This document shows positions 17,363-26,454 of a stretch of DNA of 64,000 nucleotides, in pieces (the stretch's first letter is position 1; every line of letters starts with the position of its first letter). A model generated the notes under the pieces. The model had not been told where the DNA came from and made no database searches. It worked only from the letters and a program-made list of their open reading frames with translations. The stretch comes from Azospirillum sp. TSH58. GTDB taxonomy: Bacteria; Pseudomonadota; Alphaproteobacteria; Azospirillales; Azospirillaceae. The position numbers were made by a program, and so were the translations under genes. The DNA lies in contig NZ_CP022363.1 of the NCBI RefSeq assembly GCF_003119115.1, positions 124,001 through 188,000 of the forward strand. The letters run 5' to 3'.

Positions 17363-18220
17363 TTAACTCTGGGGCTTCTGATAGAGGATGGCGTCGGGGA
17401 ACCGGCGCGGCACGAAGAGCGAGGACATCCGGCTCATGCTTTCCGAATGGCCCAGGCAGACGAACCCGTTGGGCGACAGCGCGTCGTAGAACATCGACGC
17501 CGCCTCGCGCCGCCCCAGATCGTCGAAGTAGATCAGCAGATTGCGGCAGAAGATGACGTCGATGCCACGAAAATTCGCCATCTGCTGCGGATCGGCGATG
17601 TTCACCAGCGAGAAATCGATGGAGTCCCGCAGTTCCTCCATGATCTGCCAGGTCTGGTCGTCCAGCCGGGTGAAGTACTTGGCGATGAGATCCCGCGGCA
17701 TCGCCTGGAGCGACCGCTGCTCGTAAATCCCCTCGCGCGCGCGGGCCAGCACATGGCTGTCGATGTCGGAGGCGTACAGCTCGATCTCGAAATCATCGAC
17801 CCGGTTCCACCGCTCCAGCAGGGTGATGGCGATGGAGTAGGGCTCCTCCCCGGTGGCGCAGCCGGCGGACCAGATGCGCACCCGGCTGCCCGGCGCGCGC
17901 CCGCTCACCACCTCGTCCAGCGCGGCGTTCACGAGGCAGTCGAGCTGGTACATCTCGCGGAAGAAGTAGGTCTCGTTCACCGTCATGCGGTTGACGAGAA
18001 GCTGCAACTCCTCCCCCGACGCCTGGAAGCGCAGCAGGTTCAGATACTGGCGGACATGCTCGACGCCGACCGCCGCCATCCGCTCCGTCACGCGGCGGTC
18101 GACGAAGTAGCGTTTGGCCTCGGTGAAGGACAATCCGGTGCGTTCCCGCAAGAACCGGCAGAAGGCGTCGTAATCGGCGGCGCTCAGGCCGGCGCCCCCC
18201 TTGTCCGAAGGCAGCGTCAT
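17363..18220 (-). CDS. cheR: Chemoreceptor methyltransferase CheR
   Basis: A 285-residue CheR that methylates receptor glutamates with S-adenosylmethionine. The N-terminal helical domain (YDAFCRFLRERTGLSF, NRMTVNETYFFRE) is followed by the SAM-binding motif IWSAGCATGEEPYSIA, the acidic YASDIDSHVLARAREG and the FCRNLLIYF strand. The start at 18220 has GGAG before it and touches the stop of the HEAT-repeat gene upstream. The likely substrate is the soluble two-tip receptor in the same operon. Confidence 0.94.
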   Translation of the reverse strand: MTLPSDKGGAGLSAADYDAFCRFLRERTGLSFTEAKRYFVDRRVTERMAAVGVEHVRQYLNLLRFQASGEELQLLVNRMTVNETYFFREMYQLDCLVNAALDEVVSGRAPGSRVRIWSAGCATGEEPYSIAITLLERWNRVDDFEIELYASDIDSHVLARAREGIYEQRSLQAMPRDLIAKYFTRLDDQTWQIMEELRDSIDFSLVNIADPQQMANFRGIDVIFCRNLLIYFDDLGRREAASMFYDALSPNGFVCLGHSESMSRMSSLFVPRRFPDAILYQKPQS

Positions 18221-18838
18221 TCAGGCTCCGGAAAACAGGCGGCGTGCCGCATCGACGGAAAAGGCGACGAAGGGATCGTCCGGGAAACGCGCGCCAAGCC
18301 GCTCCACGACCGGCAAGGCCGCGGGATCGCCGCTGTCCATCAGCGCCTCCACCGCGGAGAGGCAGACGTTCACATGCGGGTCGCGGTCGATCACCCCGGC
18401 CAGCAGGTCCAGCCGGTCCGGATGGGGCAGCTTTCCGACGAGCTGCGCCGCGAAGATGCGCAGGTCCGAATCCGCGGCCGTCAGCAGCGGGGCGACCTCC
18501 GGCATCACCACGGCGGCGGGCATCTGCTGCAGGCTTTCGATCACGCCGTTGCGCAGCCCGACATCCTCGCTCACCAGATGGGGCACCAGCGCCGCCGCGG
18601 CCGCCGCGGTGCCGGTGCGGACCAGGGCGGTGAGCAGGGTTTCACGGACGCTCGGGTCCTCCTCCCGCGCCAGCCTTGCCGAGAGGGCGGGAACAGCGTC
18701 GGGACGCTCGCCGAGCGCGTGGGCGGCCCGGCGCCGCCGCGCCGGGTCGGCATCCTCCAGCCAGGCCAGCGGATCGCCGCCCTCCTCAACGGACCCGGGC
18801 TTCGCTCCGTCGATCTTGCGTGCCTTCACCAGGGCCAT
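18221..18838 (-). CDS. HEAT-repeat protein of the chemosensory locus
   Basis: A 205-residue protein built of HEAT/PBS-lyase-type helical repeats: repeats of the form ADPARRRRAAHALGE, EDPSVRETLLTALVRTG, EDVGLRNGVIESLQQM, ADSDLRIFAAQLVGK and RDPHVNVCLSAVEALMDSG, each about 30 residues. It has no enzymatic motif, so it is probably a protein-protein scaffold. The first ten residues, MALVKARKID, match those of the receptor encoded three genes upstream ([10 protein letters not shown]), followed in both by a disordered linker. It lies between cheB and cheR with only short gaps and a GGAGG ribosome site. Confidence 0.85.
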   Translation of the reverse strand: MALVKARKIDGAKPGSVEEGGDPLAWLEDADPARRRRAAHALGERPDAVPALSARLAREEDPSVRETLLTALVRTGTAAAAAALVPHLVSEDVGLRNGVIESLQQMPAAVVMPEVAPLLTAADSDLRIFAAQLVGKLPHPDRLDLLAGVIDRDPHVNVCLSAVEALMDSGDPAALPVVERLGARFPDDPFVAFSVDAARRLFSGA

Positions 18839-18869
18839 GCCGCCGCCTCCACCGCGCCTGTCACTGTTG

Positions 18870-19955
18870 TCATCCCCTCACCCATCGCGTCACCTGATGG
18901 GCCACCCGGTCGGACGGCAGCACCATGTCGGCGCCGCCGCGACGGATCAGCTCCTGCGGCATGCCGAACACGACGGCGCTGCCCTCCGCCTCCGCGATGG
19001 TGCGCCCGCCCAGGCGGCGCAGCTCCGCCATCGCGGCCGCGCCATCCGACCCCATGCCCGTCAGGAGAACACCGATCAGCCGCGACGGTGCCACGGCGCG
19101 CAGCGCGCTTTCGACGAGCCGGTCCACGTTGGGGTGCCAGCTCCGCCGCTCGTCCATCGGAACGGGCTGGGCAACGAGCCGCCCGCCGCGCCGGACGATC
19201 TGGAGGTCGGCGCCGCCACGCGCGATGCAGGCCATCCCCGGCTGGAGCGCCGTCGCCGTCGCGGCTTCCACCACCGTCACGGCGGAAATGCTGTCGAGGC
19301 GGCGGGCCAGCGGGCCGGTGAAGCTCGCGGGCATGTGCTGGACCACCACCACCGGCCAGGGAAAATCGGCCGGCAGAAGCGGCAGGATGTCCTCCAGCGT
19401 GCGCGGCCCGCCGGTGGACACGCCGATCAGCACCAGCCCCTCGTCCGGATCGCCGGCGCTGTCGGCCACGGTCGGCGGCTTGGAAAGCGGAGCATCGGCC
19501 AGGAAATCCGCCCCGGCGATGCGCTCCCGCGCCAGGCGCAGACGTTCCCGCAACCCTTGGACCCGGCGGGGCCTTGACCCGGCGGCGGCGCGCACGGTGT
19601 CGACCAGCTCCTCGGCGATGCCGGTGATGGCGCCGACCCCCGTCGGCTTCCGCACCGCCTCCACCGCCCCCAGCCGCAGGGCTTCCAGAGTGATCTCCGC
19701 CCCGTCCGCGGTCAGGGCCGAGACCATCACCACCGGCTTCGGATGCTCGACCATGATGCGCTTCAGACAGGCGAGGCCGTCCATGCCCGGCATCGTGACG
19801 TCCAGGGTCACCACATCCGGATCGAAGACGGGCAGCCGTTCCAGCGCCTCCGCCCCGTCGGCGGCGGTCTCCACCACGAAGCCGGCGGACGAGAGGATGT
19901 CGTCGATGCGCCGCCGCATCAGCGCCGAATCATCGACGACCAGAACCTTCAGCAT
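18870..19955 (-). CDS. cheB: Chemoreceptor methylesterase/deamidase CheB
   Basis: A 361-residue CheB. The receiver domain has Asp8-Asp9 (LVVDDSALMRRR), phospho-acceptor Asp52 (VVTLDVTMPGMDG) and Lys in AVRKPTG. The catalytic domain carries the serine-hydrolase triad Ser180 (IGVSTGG), His207 (VVVQHMPASFTGP) and Asp304 (LTGMGSDGA). It should remove methyl groups, or deamidate, the operon's receptor when phosphorylated by CheA. It is the fifth gene of the minus-strand unit, 18 bases after the CheW fusion. Confidence 0.94.
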   Translation of the reverse strand: MLKVLVVDDSALMRRRIDDILSSAGFVVETAADGAEALERLPVFDPDVVTLDVTMPGMDGLACLKRIMVEHPKPVVMVSALTADGAEITLEALRLGAVEAVRKPTGVGAITGIAEELVDTVRAAAGSRPRRVQGLRERLRLARERIAGADFLADAPLSKPPTVADSAGDPDEGLVLIGVSTGGPRTLEDILPLLPADFPWPVVVVQHMPASFTGPLARRLDSISAVTVVEAATATALQPGMACIARGGADLQIVRRGGRLVAQPVPMDERRSWHPNVDRLVESALRAVAPSRLIGVLLTGMGSDGAAAMAELRRLGGRTIAEAEGSAVVFGMPQELIRRGGADMVLPSDRVAHQVTRWVRG

Positions 19956-19973
19956 GACTGGACCGCCTTCCGA

Positions 19974-21566
19974 TCAGACGGTGGCCAGCAGGTCGGCGAG
20001 CTGGTCCATGTCCAGCAGTTCGGCCGGGTCCATCAGCAGGATCATCCGCCGCTCCCCGGCGTTCTCCAGCGCGCCGATCCGGCGGATCAGCCGGTGCTGG
20101 GCCTGCGACACGACGGGGGCCGGCCCGATGGCGCCGACCGGGATGCGGACGATCCCGGCCATGCCGTCCACCAGCAGCCCGGCGCGCGCCGCCCCCGCGG
20201 CGATCACCACGACGCGGCCCCGCTCCCCCGCGCTCCCCCGCCCCTCCGGCAGGCGCAGCAGGCGGCGCAGCGCGACCAGCGGCAGGACGGCGCCGCGCAG
20301 CGTGGTCACGCCGCTGACGAAATCCGGCGCGTTGGGCAGCGGAGTCACGGCGTCGGGCTGGCGCAGCACCTCCTGCACCGCCGCGACCGGCAGGCCGTAT
20401 TCCGCCCCGGCCAGCCGGAACACCACGAAGGCCTCCGCCCGCTCCGCCTGCGTTTCCGTTGCCACAGCCGCCTCTCCTTCGCGCATCCCGGCGTCGCCAC
20501 CCGACACCCCTGCCCCATTGCCCGTGCCATGGCGGAACAGCCGTTCCGCCGACAGAACCGGGATCAGCCGCGCGCCGCCGTCCAGCCGCGCGATGCCGTC
20601 CATGTCCGCAAACTCCGCCTCCCGCGCCATCAACGGCGGCACCGGGTCGATCCGTTCGCGGGAAACGCGCAGGATTTCCCGCACGTCCTCCACCACCACA
20701 CCGACCAGCCCCTCCGCCGTGCGCAGGACCGCCACCTTGCCGCGCCCCCGATCCGCCGCCGGGGAATCGGGCGCGGCGGCGAGCCCGAACAGCTCCCGCA
20801 GCCCGACCAGGGGAAGCAGCGCGTCGCGCAGCGTCATCATGCCCAGAAGATGCGGGCGGGCGCGGGGAACGCGGGTCACCGTCCCGGGGAACGGAACGAC
20901 CTCCCGCACCGCCGCCACCGGCAACGAGAACTCCTGCTCCGCAACGGTGAGGACGACGAGTTGTTCCTCGTCCTGCCGCACCACGGCAAGAGTCTTCGGC
21001 TGGGCGGAGGCGCTGAAATCCGCCGCCCCCGCGGAACCGCCGGCCGGTCCGAGGTCGGCGAACTGGCGCTCGATCAGCGGGCCGGGATCGAGGATCAGGG
21101 CGCCATCCTGTTCGCCCCCAGCCAGAATGGCCCCGGCCAGAAGATCCGCGTCGATGGATGGATCGGGCACCGACCCGGCATCGGCGACGCGGTCCTCGTC
21201 CACGGCGGACAGGCCGAGGACGCGGTCCACCAGCAACCCGACCGGCTGGCCGTTGTGGCGGACGATCAGCAGCCGCGCCGCCTTGGTCTCCCCGCCATCC
21301 GCTCCACCCTCCCCGGTCCTGGCCCCGGCCCCGGTCCTGGCCCCGGCCCCGGAAAGGCCAAGGACACGGCGCAGCCCGATGACCGGAAGCACGGTGCCGC
21401 GCCGCCGGGCCAGCCCTTCCAGGCTGGGCGGTCCCAGCGGGATGGGCACCAGCTCGGGCGGGCGGCGGATTTCCAGAACCCCGTCCAACGGCAGGGCCAG
21501 CCCCATGCCACCGACCGAGAAGAGGACGAAGGAACGCACGCCGTCGCGGCGGATGATCGCGGCCAT
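19974..21566 (-). CDS. Triple CheW-domain coupling protein
   Basis: A 530-residue protein made of three CheW domains in series: residues about 10-167 (FVLFSVGGMGLALPLDGVLE), 200-345 (VLTVAEQEFSLPVAAVREV) and 379-520 (FVVFRLAGAEYGLPVAAVQEV). Each shows the expected repeat of a surface-loop strand with LRG/LRD-x-LLPLV and a GLLVD-type strand. Ordinary CheW is about 150-170 residues and single. The linkers are Gly/Ala-rich; in domain 1 residues 73-85 are a small duplicated GAGART unit, seen in the DNA as two tandem 18-base copies. As the only CheW of the locus it should link CheA to the soluble receptor. Confidence 0.92.
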   Translation of the reverse strand: MAAIIRRDGVRSFVLFSVGGMGLALPLDGVLEIRRPPELVPIPLGPPSLEGLARRRGTVLPVIGLRRVLGLSGAGARTGAGARTGEGGADGGETKAARLLIVRHNGQPVGLLVDRVLGLSAVDEDRVADAGSVPDPSIDADLLAGAILAGGEQDGALILDPGPLIERQFADLGPAGGSAGAADFSASAQPKTLAVVRQDEEQLVVLTVAEQEFSLPVAAVREVVPFPGTVTRVPRARPHLLGMMTLRDALLPLVGLRELFGLAAAPDSPAADRGRGKVAVLRTAEGLVGVVVEDVREILRVSRERIDPVPPLMAREAEFADMDGIARLDGGARLIPVLSAERLFRHGTGNGAGVSGGDAGMREGEAAVATETQAERAEAFVVFRLAGAEYGLPVAAVQEVLRQPDAVTPLPNAPDFVSGVTTLRGAVLPLVALRRLLRLPEGRGSAGERGRVVVIAAGAARAGLLVDGMAGIVRIPVGAIGPAPVVSQAQHRLIRRIGALENAGERRMILLMDPAELLDMDQLADLLATV

Positions 21567-21588
21567 GGGTCGTCTCCCCGCCGGCCGG

Positions 21589-23562
21589 TCAGCCGGCCCC
21601 TTGCAGTTCTTCGGCCATGGCGGCGATCTCCTCGATCGCGGCGGCCAGTTCCTCGGCGCCCTTGGCCTGCTCCCGCGCGGCCTTGGCCGCTTCGTTGGCG
21701 GAGCGGTTGGCCTGGTTGGCCGCGGCGGCGACCTGCTCCACGCCCTTCTGCGCCTCGGCCACGGCGCGCTGCACCTCGCCGGCGTTATCGACGATCTCGC
21801 GGCTGCCGGAGGTCACGGTGCGCAGGTCGGCGATGGCGGCGGCGAGGCTGCCGGCGAACTCCTGGTGGCGGGAGGACTGGCGCGCCGTCTCGCTCCCGAT
21901 GTCCTCGATGTCGCGGCGGACGCGCCCGATCTGGTCCTGGATGGCGTGGACGATGTCCTTCACCCGCTCGACATTCTCCGAGCTGTCGCGGGCGAGGTTG
22001 CGGATGTCGTTGCTGACCACGGTGAAGCCGCGCCCGAATTCCCCGGCCCGCGCCGCCTCGATGGAGCCGCTGACCGCCAGCATGCCGGTCTGGATGGCGA
22101 TGATCGAGATGGCGTCGACCACCTTGTCGATGCGCCGGCCGATCTGCTCCATGGCGCCGATGCGCTCCACCGTGCGGCGGCTGGCGGCCACCGCCTCCCC
22201 CACCCCGGCGGTCAGGGCGCCCACCATGTCCTGCGTCTCGGACAGCAGCGCCTCCAGACCGACGCAGCGCTGAAGCGCCTCCTCGGCGCGGCCGTGGCCG
22301 AGCTTGGCGCTGGCCTCGATCTCGGCGATGGCGCTGCTGGACTGGTGGGTCGCGGCCCCCTGGGCCTGGGCGCCACGGGAAATCTGGGTGATCGCCGCCA
22401 TGATCTGGGCGGCGGCGCGGTTGATCTCCTCGATGGCGGCGGAGAGCTGCTCGGCGGCCGAAGCGAGATCCGCGGCGGCGCGGTGCACGTCGGTGCTGCC
22501 GGTCAGCTCGTCGGCCAGATCGGAGAGCTGGCCGGCGGCCTGCTCGCTCTGGGCGAGCGCCTTGGCCTGCTCGCCGACCGTCTTCAGCGCCTCCTCGCTC
22601 GCCGCCGCCTGCTCCTCCGCGGCGGAGGCGACGCTTTCGGCGCCGCGCTGCGCCTCCCGCCCGGCGGAATCGGCCTCCATCGCGGCCTTGATGGTGTCCT
22701 GCGCGCCGCGGGCGATGTCCCCCATGCCGTCGCGCACCCGGTCGAGCTGGGCGGCGATCTGGCGGCCGCGGTCAACCTCGGCCTTGGACGCCCCCGCGCC
22801 GGTCACGATGCTTTCCGCGATGGCGCCGACCGCCTCCTGGATCTGCGCGACCATGCGGTTGATCTCGTTGGCGGAGCGCTCGGAGCGCTCGGCCAGGGCC
22901 TGCACCTCGTCGGCCACCACGGCGAATCCGCGCCCGGCGTCGCCGGCGCGGGCGGCCTCGATGGCGGCGTTGAGCGCCAGGAGGTTGGTCTGGTCGGCCA
23001 TGACCGCCACCCCCTCGACGATGGTGCCGATCTCCGCCGCCTGCCGCTCCAGGTCGCGGACCAGGGCGACCGCGGCCTCCTGCCGCGCGGCGGCGCGGAC
23101 CAGCCCATCGACGGAGGTGAGGATCTGGCCGCTGACGTCCTTCATCAGCGCTTGCAACGCCTCGATGCGGGACAGCGAGGATTCGGCGTTGCTGCGCGCC
23201 CGCCCGATCAGGCTGGCGCTGCGGTCGATCATCCGCTGCGACTGCTGGGTGGCGCTGGCCGCCTCCTCCGCGCCGGCGGCCACCTGCTCCATCGCCTTGC
23301 GCAGTTCCTCGGCGGCGGCGGCGGCCTGGGTCACGCCGCTGGCAAGCTCGTTCGCGGCGGCGGCGATGCCCTCCGCCGCCTTGCGCCGCCGGTTGCCGGC
23401 GCGGGCGCGCCGCCGCACCTCCGCCGCGCGGCGGGTCGACAGGGCGTTGTCGGGTGTTCCGGACAGGGCGGCGTCGTTGGGAAGCGCAGCCGCGTCCTCG
23501 CCGGTGTCCGCGTTGCGGGAGGCGCTCGCCGTATCGATCCGCTTCTTCTTGACCAAGGCCAT
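21589..23562 (-). CDS. Soluble chemoreceptor with two signalling tips
   Basis: A 657-residue receptor with no membrane segment and no recognisable ligand domain. After the N-terminal [10 protein letters not shown] motif and about 50 disordered, Arg-rich residues, a long coiled-coil runs to the end. It contains two hairpin tips. The first, at residues about 189-222, is canonical ([20 protein letters not shown], then [10 protein letters not shown]). The second, at about 489-522, is divergent ([20 protein letters not shown], then [10 protein letters not shown]). A canonical MCP has one. Glu/Gln-rich segments that could be methylated flank the first tip. It is co-transcribed with the CheW fusion, cheB and cheR. 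Input may come from partner proteins such as the HEAT protein. Confidence 0.92.
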   Translation of the reverse strand: MALVKKKRIDTASASRNADTGEDAAALPNDAALSGTPDNALSTRRAAEVRRRARAGNRRRKAAEGIAAAANELASGVTQAAAAAEELRKAMEQVAAGAEEAASATQQSQRMIDRSASLIGRARSNAESSLSRIEALQALMKDVSGQILTSVDGLVRAAARQEAAVALVRDLERQAAEIGTIVEGVAVMADQTNLLALNAAIEAARAGDAGRGFAVVADEVQALAERSERSANEINRMVAQIQEAVGAIAESIVTGAGASKAEVDRGRQIAAQLDRVRDGMGDIARGAQDTIKAAMEADSAGREAQRGAESVASAAEEQAAASEEALKTVGEQAKALAQSEQAAGQLSDLADELTGSTDVHRAAADLASAAEQLSAAIEEINRAAAQIMAAITQISRGAQAQGAATHQSSSAIAEIEASAKLGHGRAEEALQRCVGLEALLSETQDMVGALTAGVGEAVAASRRTVERIGAMEQIGRRIDKVVDAISIIAIQTGMLAVSGSIEAARAGEFGRGFTVVSNDIRNLARDSSENVERVKDIVHAIQDQIGRVRRDIEDIGSETARQSSRHQEFAGSLAAAIADLRTVTSGSREIVDNAGEVQRAVAEAQKGVEQVAAAANQANRSANEAAKAAREQAKGAEELAAAIEEIAAMAEELQGAG

Positions 23563-23653
23563 GATCCAAACCCCTTGCCCCGTGAGTCCGTGCTTCTCTG
23601 TCGGGGGCTCTTGTTGATTGGCGTGTGTTGATTGCCGGCGGTTGTGCCCGCCC

Positions 23654-24292
23654 TCAGGCCAGCACCCGGCCGATGTAGCGCCCGATGGCCGCCTTCAGCT
23701 CCGTCGCGGACCCGGCGTCGAGCGCCAGGACGATGGTCCCCTCGACATCGTGGGGCGGCGTCCGGAAGGTGACGTGGAACAGGATCGCCTGCGCCTCCGC
23801 CGTCAGGGCGACGCCGCAGCGTTCCAGAAGTTCGTCCCCCAGACCGCGAAGAACCTGCGGCAGGGTGGTGCCGACCGCGACGCCCAGCAGATTCCCCATG
23901 GAGGACAGGCAGCTGTTCAGCACGATGTTGCCGACCTCGGCCAGCGCCTCCTCCATCAGCTCCGCCGCGTCCTCCTTGGGGACGCCCGGCGGCAGGGCGG
24001 CGGCGGCCAGCGGCAGGCCGCTGCGTTCCGGCATCAGCAGGATGGCCGAACCGAGAAAGGCGCCGGAAAGGCACTCGGTCACCGCGGTCAATTCCCCCGG
24101 CAGCGCCGACCGAAGCAGGCCGGACACCCGGTCGCCGGGAACCAGGCTGACCAGCGGCACGGAGATCTCCACCGGCCCGCCGATCATCCGGCTGAGCGCC
24201 GTGGACGCCCGGCCGACGCCGATGTTCCCCAGCTCCGTCAGCGCGTCGCGCTCCAGATCGTCCAGCTCAAACCCCATGGGGATCGGGTCCAT
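23654..24292 (-). CDS. cheC: CheC-family CheY-P phosphatase (second copy)
   Basis: A 212-residue CheC paralogue. The first phosphatase signature is complete (DALTELGN, then Pro 22 residues on at EISVP). In the second the leading Asp is Glu (EALAEVGN, then Pro in GTTLP), a conservative change. Start ATG 24292 is used; an ATG five codons later is possible and neither has a strong ribosome site. It lies between a single-domain regulator and the two-tip receptor, so it is the phosphatase of the minus-strand unit, while its sister at 11569 serves the facing unit. Confidence 0.85.
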   Translation of the reverse strand: MDPIPMGFELDDLERDALTELGNIGVGRASTALSRMIGGPVEISVPLVSLVPGDRVSGLLRSALPGELTAVTECLSGAFLGSAILLMPERSGLPLAAAALPPGVPKEDAAELMEEALAEVGNIVLNSCLSSMGNLLGVAVGTTLPQVLRGLGDELLERCGVALTAEAQAILFHVTFRTPPHDVEGTIVLALDAGSATELKAAIGRYIGRVLA

Positions 24293-24319
24293 TGGCGGGC
24301 GCCGGCCGGACCGCGCCGG

Positions 24320-24742
24320 TCAACCGGCGCCCCCGCCGGTTCCATTGCCGGCGGACGCATCGTTGGACGAAGAACGGCGCGGCAGGCTGGCGGCGGTCAG
24401 GAAGCGGGCCATCTGCTCCTCCTCCAACGGCTTGGGCATGAAGGCGGCGCCCAGCGCACGGATGCCGGAGACCACCGCATCCTGGGCGTTGGCCGTGATG
24501 ATGGCGACGCGGATGTCCGGCTTCGCCTGCAACAGGCGGGCGGCGGCCTCCAGGCCGTTGTCGCCCGGCATATTGAAATCGATTATGGCGATATGGATAT
24601 CACTTTCGTCCAGTTTTCCATAAAGTTCAACGCTGTTCGCCGCCTCGATGACCGTCCAATCCGGCTTGTTCCGAAGTATTATGCCGCGGACATGCATGCG
24701 GGACAGCTTGCTGTCGTCCACGACGATTACGGTCTTGCTCAA
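24320..24742 (-). CDS. Single-domain response regulator, first gene of the che unit
   Basis: A 140-residue receiver domain: Asp9-Asp10 (VIVVDDSKLSR), phospho-site Asp55 (IAIIDFNMPGDNG), Thr in IITANAQ and Lys in FMPKPLEEE. The last 20 residues are Ser/Gly-rich. The most likely start is a TTG at 24742, since GGAG lies nine bases upstream and the domain begins at once; the longer open frame to 24832 adds 30 unconserved residues. A rare start codon may keep expression low. It heads the operon and may act as a sink or second output for CheA phosphate. Confidence 0.85.
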   Translation of the reverse strand: MSKTVIVVDDSKLSRMHVRGIILRNKPDWTVIEAANSVELYGKLDESDIHIAIIDFNMPGDNGLEAAARLLQAKPDIRVAIITANAQDAVVSGIRALGAAFMPKPLEEEQMARFLTAASLPRRSSSNDASAGNGTGGGAG

Positions 24743-24905
24743 CGCCTGTGCTCCGGGAGGAGAGAAAATTTGAATTGTGAAGCGATTATAACCACGGCCA
24801 CGCCATGCGCCAGCATGGATTGCGGTTTGCAATCAGCGTTTTTCGCCGAGCCTCCCCTTGGCCCACCGCGGTGGCTTTGCTAACAGAAGGTCGGCCAACA
24901 GGGCC

Positions 24906-25553
24906 ATGCCGTCCGGGGTTCCGTCCGTGGAAGATTTCATCAGCGCGCTCGTGGTGTTTCTCGTCGTGGTCGATCCGATCGGGCTGGTCCCGATCTATCT
25001 CGGCCTCACCCGCGGCTTCGACAGCCGGCGCAAGCGCACCATCGCCCTGCGCGGCCCGCTGATCAGCTTCGCCATCATCGTCTTCTTCGCCTATCTGGGC
25101 GAGCTGGTGCTGAACGCCCTGTCCATCGGCATGCCGGCCTTCCGCATCGCGGGCGGCGCGCTGCTGTTCTGGATCGCCTTCGAGATGCTGTTCCAGCGCC
25201 GGGCCGAGCGCAAGGAGCGCACCGCCGACGACGCCCGGACGGAGGAGGAGGCCCACGACCTCGCCGTCTTCCCGCTGGCGATTCCGCTGATCGCCGGGCC
25301 GGGTGCGATCACCTCCACGCTGCTGCTGATGGACCGCTACGGCGCCACTCTGGGCGGCCAGGGCATGGTGCTGGGCGCCGCCGCGGTCGCCGTGGGCAGC
25401 GTCATGGCGCTGCTGGTCGTCGCCGATCTGGTGAACAGGCTGCTCGGCCGCACGGTGATCCACACGGTCAGCCGCGTGCTGGGCATCGTCCTGGCGGCGC
25501 TGGCCGCCCAGACGATCATCGAAGGCATCACCGCCGTCTATCCGCCCCACTGA
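24906..25553 (+). CDS. MarC-family integral membrane protein
   Basis: A 215-residue inner-membrane protein with six predicted helices: the family opening DFISALVVFLVVVDPIGLVP, ISFAIIVFFAYLGELVL, FRIAGGALLFWIAFEML, then PLAIPLIAGPGAITSTLLL (the second conserved half-repeat), GAAAVAVGSVMALLVVADLV and a last helix in GIVLAALAAQTIIEGI. A charged cytoplasmic loop (RRAERKERTADDARTEEEAH) separates the halves. MarC proteins are common but their transported substrate is unknown. The start is ATG 24906 or GTG 24927. It diverges from the che unit and probably shares a promoter region with it. Confidence 0.85.
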   Translation: MPSGVPSVEDFISALVVFLVVVDPIGLVPIYLGLTRGFDSRRKRTIALRGPLISFAIIVFFAYLGELVLNALSIGMPAFRIAGGALLFWIAFEMLFQRRAERKERTADDARTEEEAHDLAVFPLAIPLIAGPGAITSTLLLMDRYGATLGGQGMVLGAAAVAVGSVMALLVVADLVNRLLGRTVIHTVSRVLGIVLAALAAQTIIEGITAVYPPH

Positions 25554-25575
25554 TCGCCACAAAGGACCTCGTTCC

Positions 25576-26439
25576 ATGGACCGGCACACGCTCAGCAACG
25601 GACGCCTCGGCGCCGCGATCAAGGCCGACGGGGCGGAGCTGTGCTCGCTCACCCTCGACGGGCGGGAACTGCTTTGGCAGGCCGGGCCGGAATGGCCGCG
25701 CCACGCCCCCGTGCTGTTCCCCATCGTCGGGCGGCTGAAAGGCGACACTCTGCGCCACCGCGGCCGGACCTACCGCATGACGCAGCACGGCTTCGCCCGC
25801 GACCGCCGTTTCGCCTGGGTGGAGCACACCCCCACCCTCTGCCGCCTGTCGCTGTCCGACGACGCGCAGACCCGCGCGCTCTATCCCTTCGCCTTCCGTT
25901 TGGAGCTGGTCTTCGAGCTGGACGCGGCGGGGCTGACCATCCGACACCGCATCGCCAATCCGGGCGACGAGGCGCTGCCCGCCTCGCTCGGGGTACATCC
26001 GGCCTTCCTCTGGCCGCTGCAGGACGGCGTGCCGAAGGAAGCGCACGAGCTTCTCTTCGAAACCGACGAACCCGCGCCGATCCGCCGCGTCGAGGGCGGC
26101 CTGCTGGCGCCGCAGCCGGAGCCGACGCCCATCGAGGGCCGCCGCCTGCCGCTGAACGAGGGGCTGTTCGCGCGGGACGCGGTGATCCTCGACCGGCCAG
26201 CCAGCCGCTCCGTCCGTTACGGCGCGCCCGGAACGCCGGCCATCACCGTCTCCTGGGAGGGCTTCCGGGAGCTGGGCATCTGGTCGAAGCCGACCGGTGC
26301 GCCCTTCCTGTGCATCGAGCCCTGGCACGGCCACGCCTCCCCGGCGGAATTCGACGGGGAGTTCGCGGACAAGCCGGGGCTGCTGCATCTCGAACCCGGC
26401 GCGACGCGGGAGCTGAGCTACCGCGTCGCCGTGGCGTAA
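25576..26439 (+). CDS. Aldose 1-epimerase family protein (LacX-like)
   Basis: A 287-residue member of the galactose mutarotase superfamily, LacX/YeaD-like branch. Markers are GAELCSLTLDGRELLWQ, the RHAPVLFPIVGRLKGD loop, the catalytic-type His in MTQHGFARDRRFAW, and SLGVHPAFLWPL with a second His. The C-terminal Glu motif is in FLCIEPWHGHASP. It would interconvert alpha and beta anomers of a hexose or hexose phosphate in the cytoplasm; the exact sugar is not readable. AAAGGACC precedes the ATG. It lies 22 bases after the MarC gene and ends 15 bases from the convergent citrate synthase gene. Confidence 0.85.
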   Translation: MDRHTLSNGRLGAAIKADGAELCSLTLDGRELLWQAGPEWPRHAPVLFPIVGRLKGDTLRHRGRTYRMTQHGFARDRRFAWVEHTPTLCRLSLSDDAQTRALYPFAFRLELVFELDAAGLTIRHRIANPGDEALPASLGVHPAFLWPLQDGVPKEAHELLFETDEPAPIRRVEGGLLAPQPEPTPIEGRRLPLNEGLFARDAVILDRPASRSVRYGAPGTPAITVSWEGFRELGIWSKPTGAPFLCIEPWHGHASPAEFDGEFADKPGLLHLEPGATRELSYRVAVA

Positions 26440-26454
26440 GGGACCGGCACTCCG

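Noticed and set aside
21312-21347. Tandem 18-base repeat in the CheW fusion as a CRISPR or regulatory repeat
   Set aside because: It is in frame, only two copies, and encodes a Gly/Ala linker (GAGART twice).
18925-23631. Long plus-strand frame opposite the che operon
   Set aside because: Low-complexity Ser/Arg/Ala translation antisense to cheB, the CheW fusion and the receptor, each of which has family motifs.
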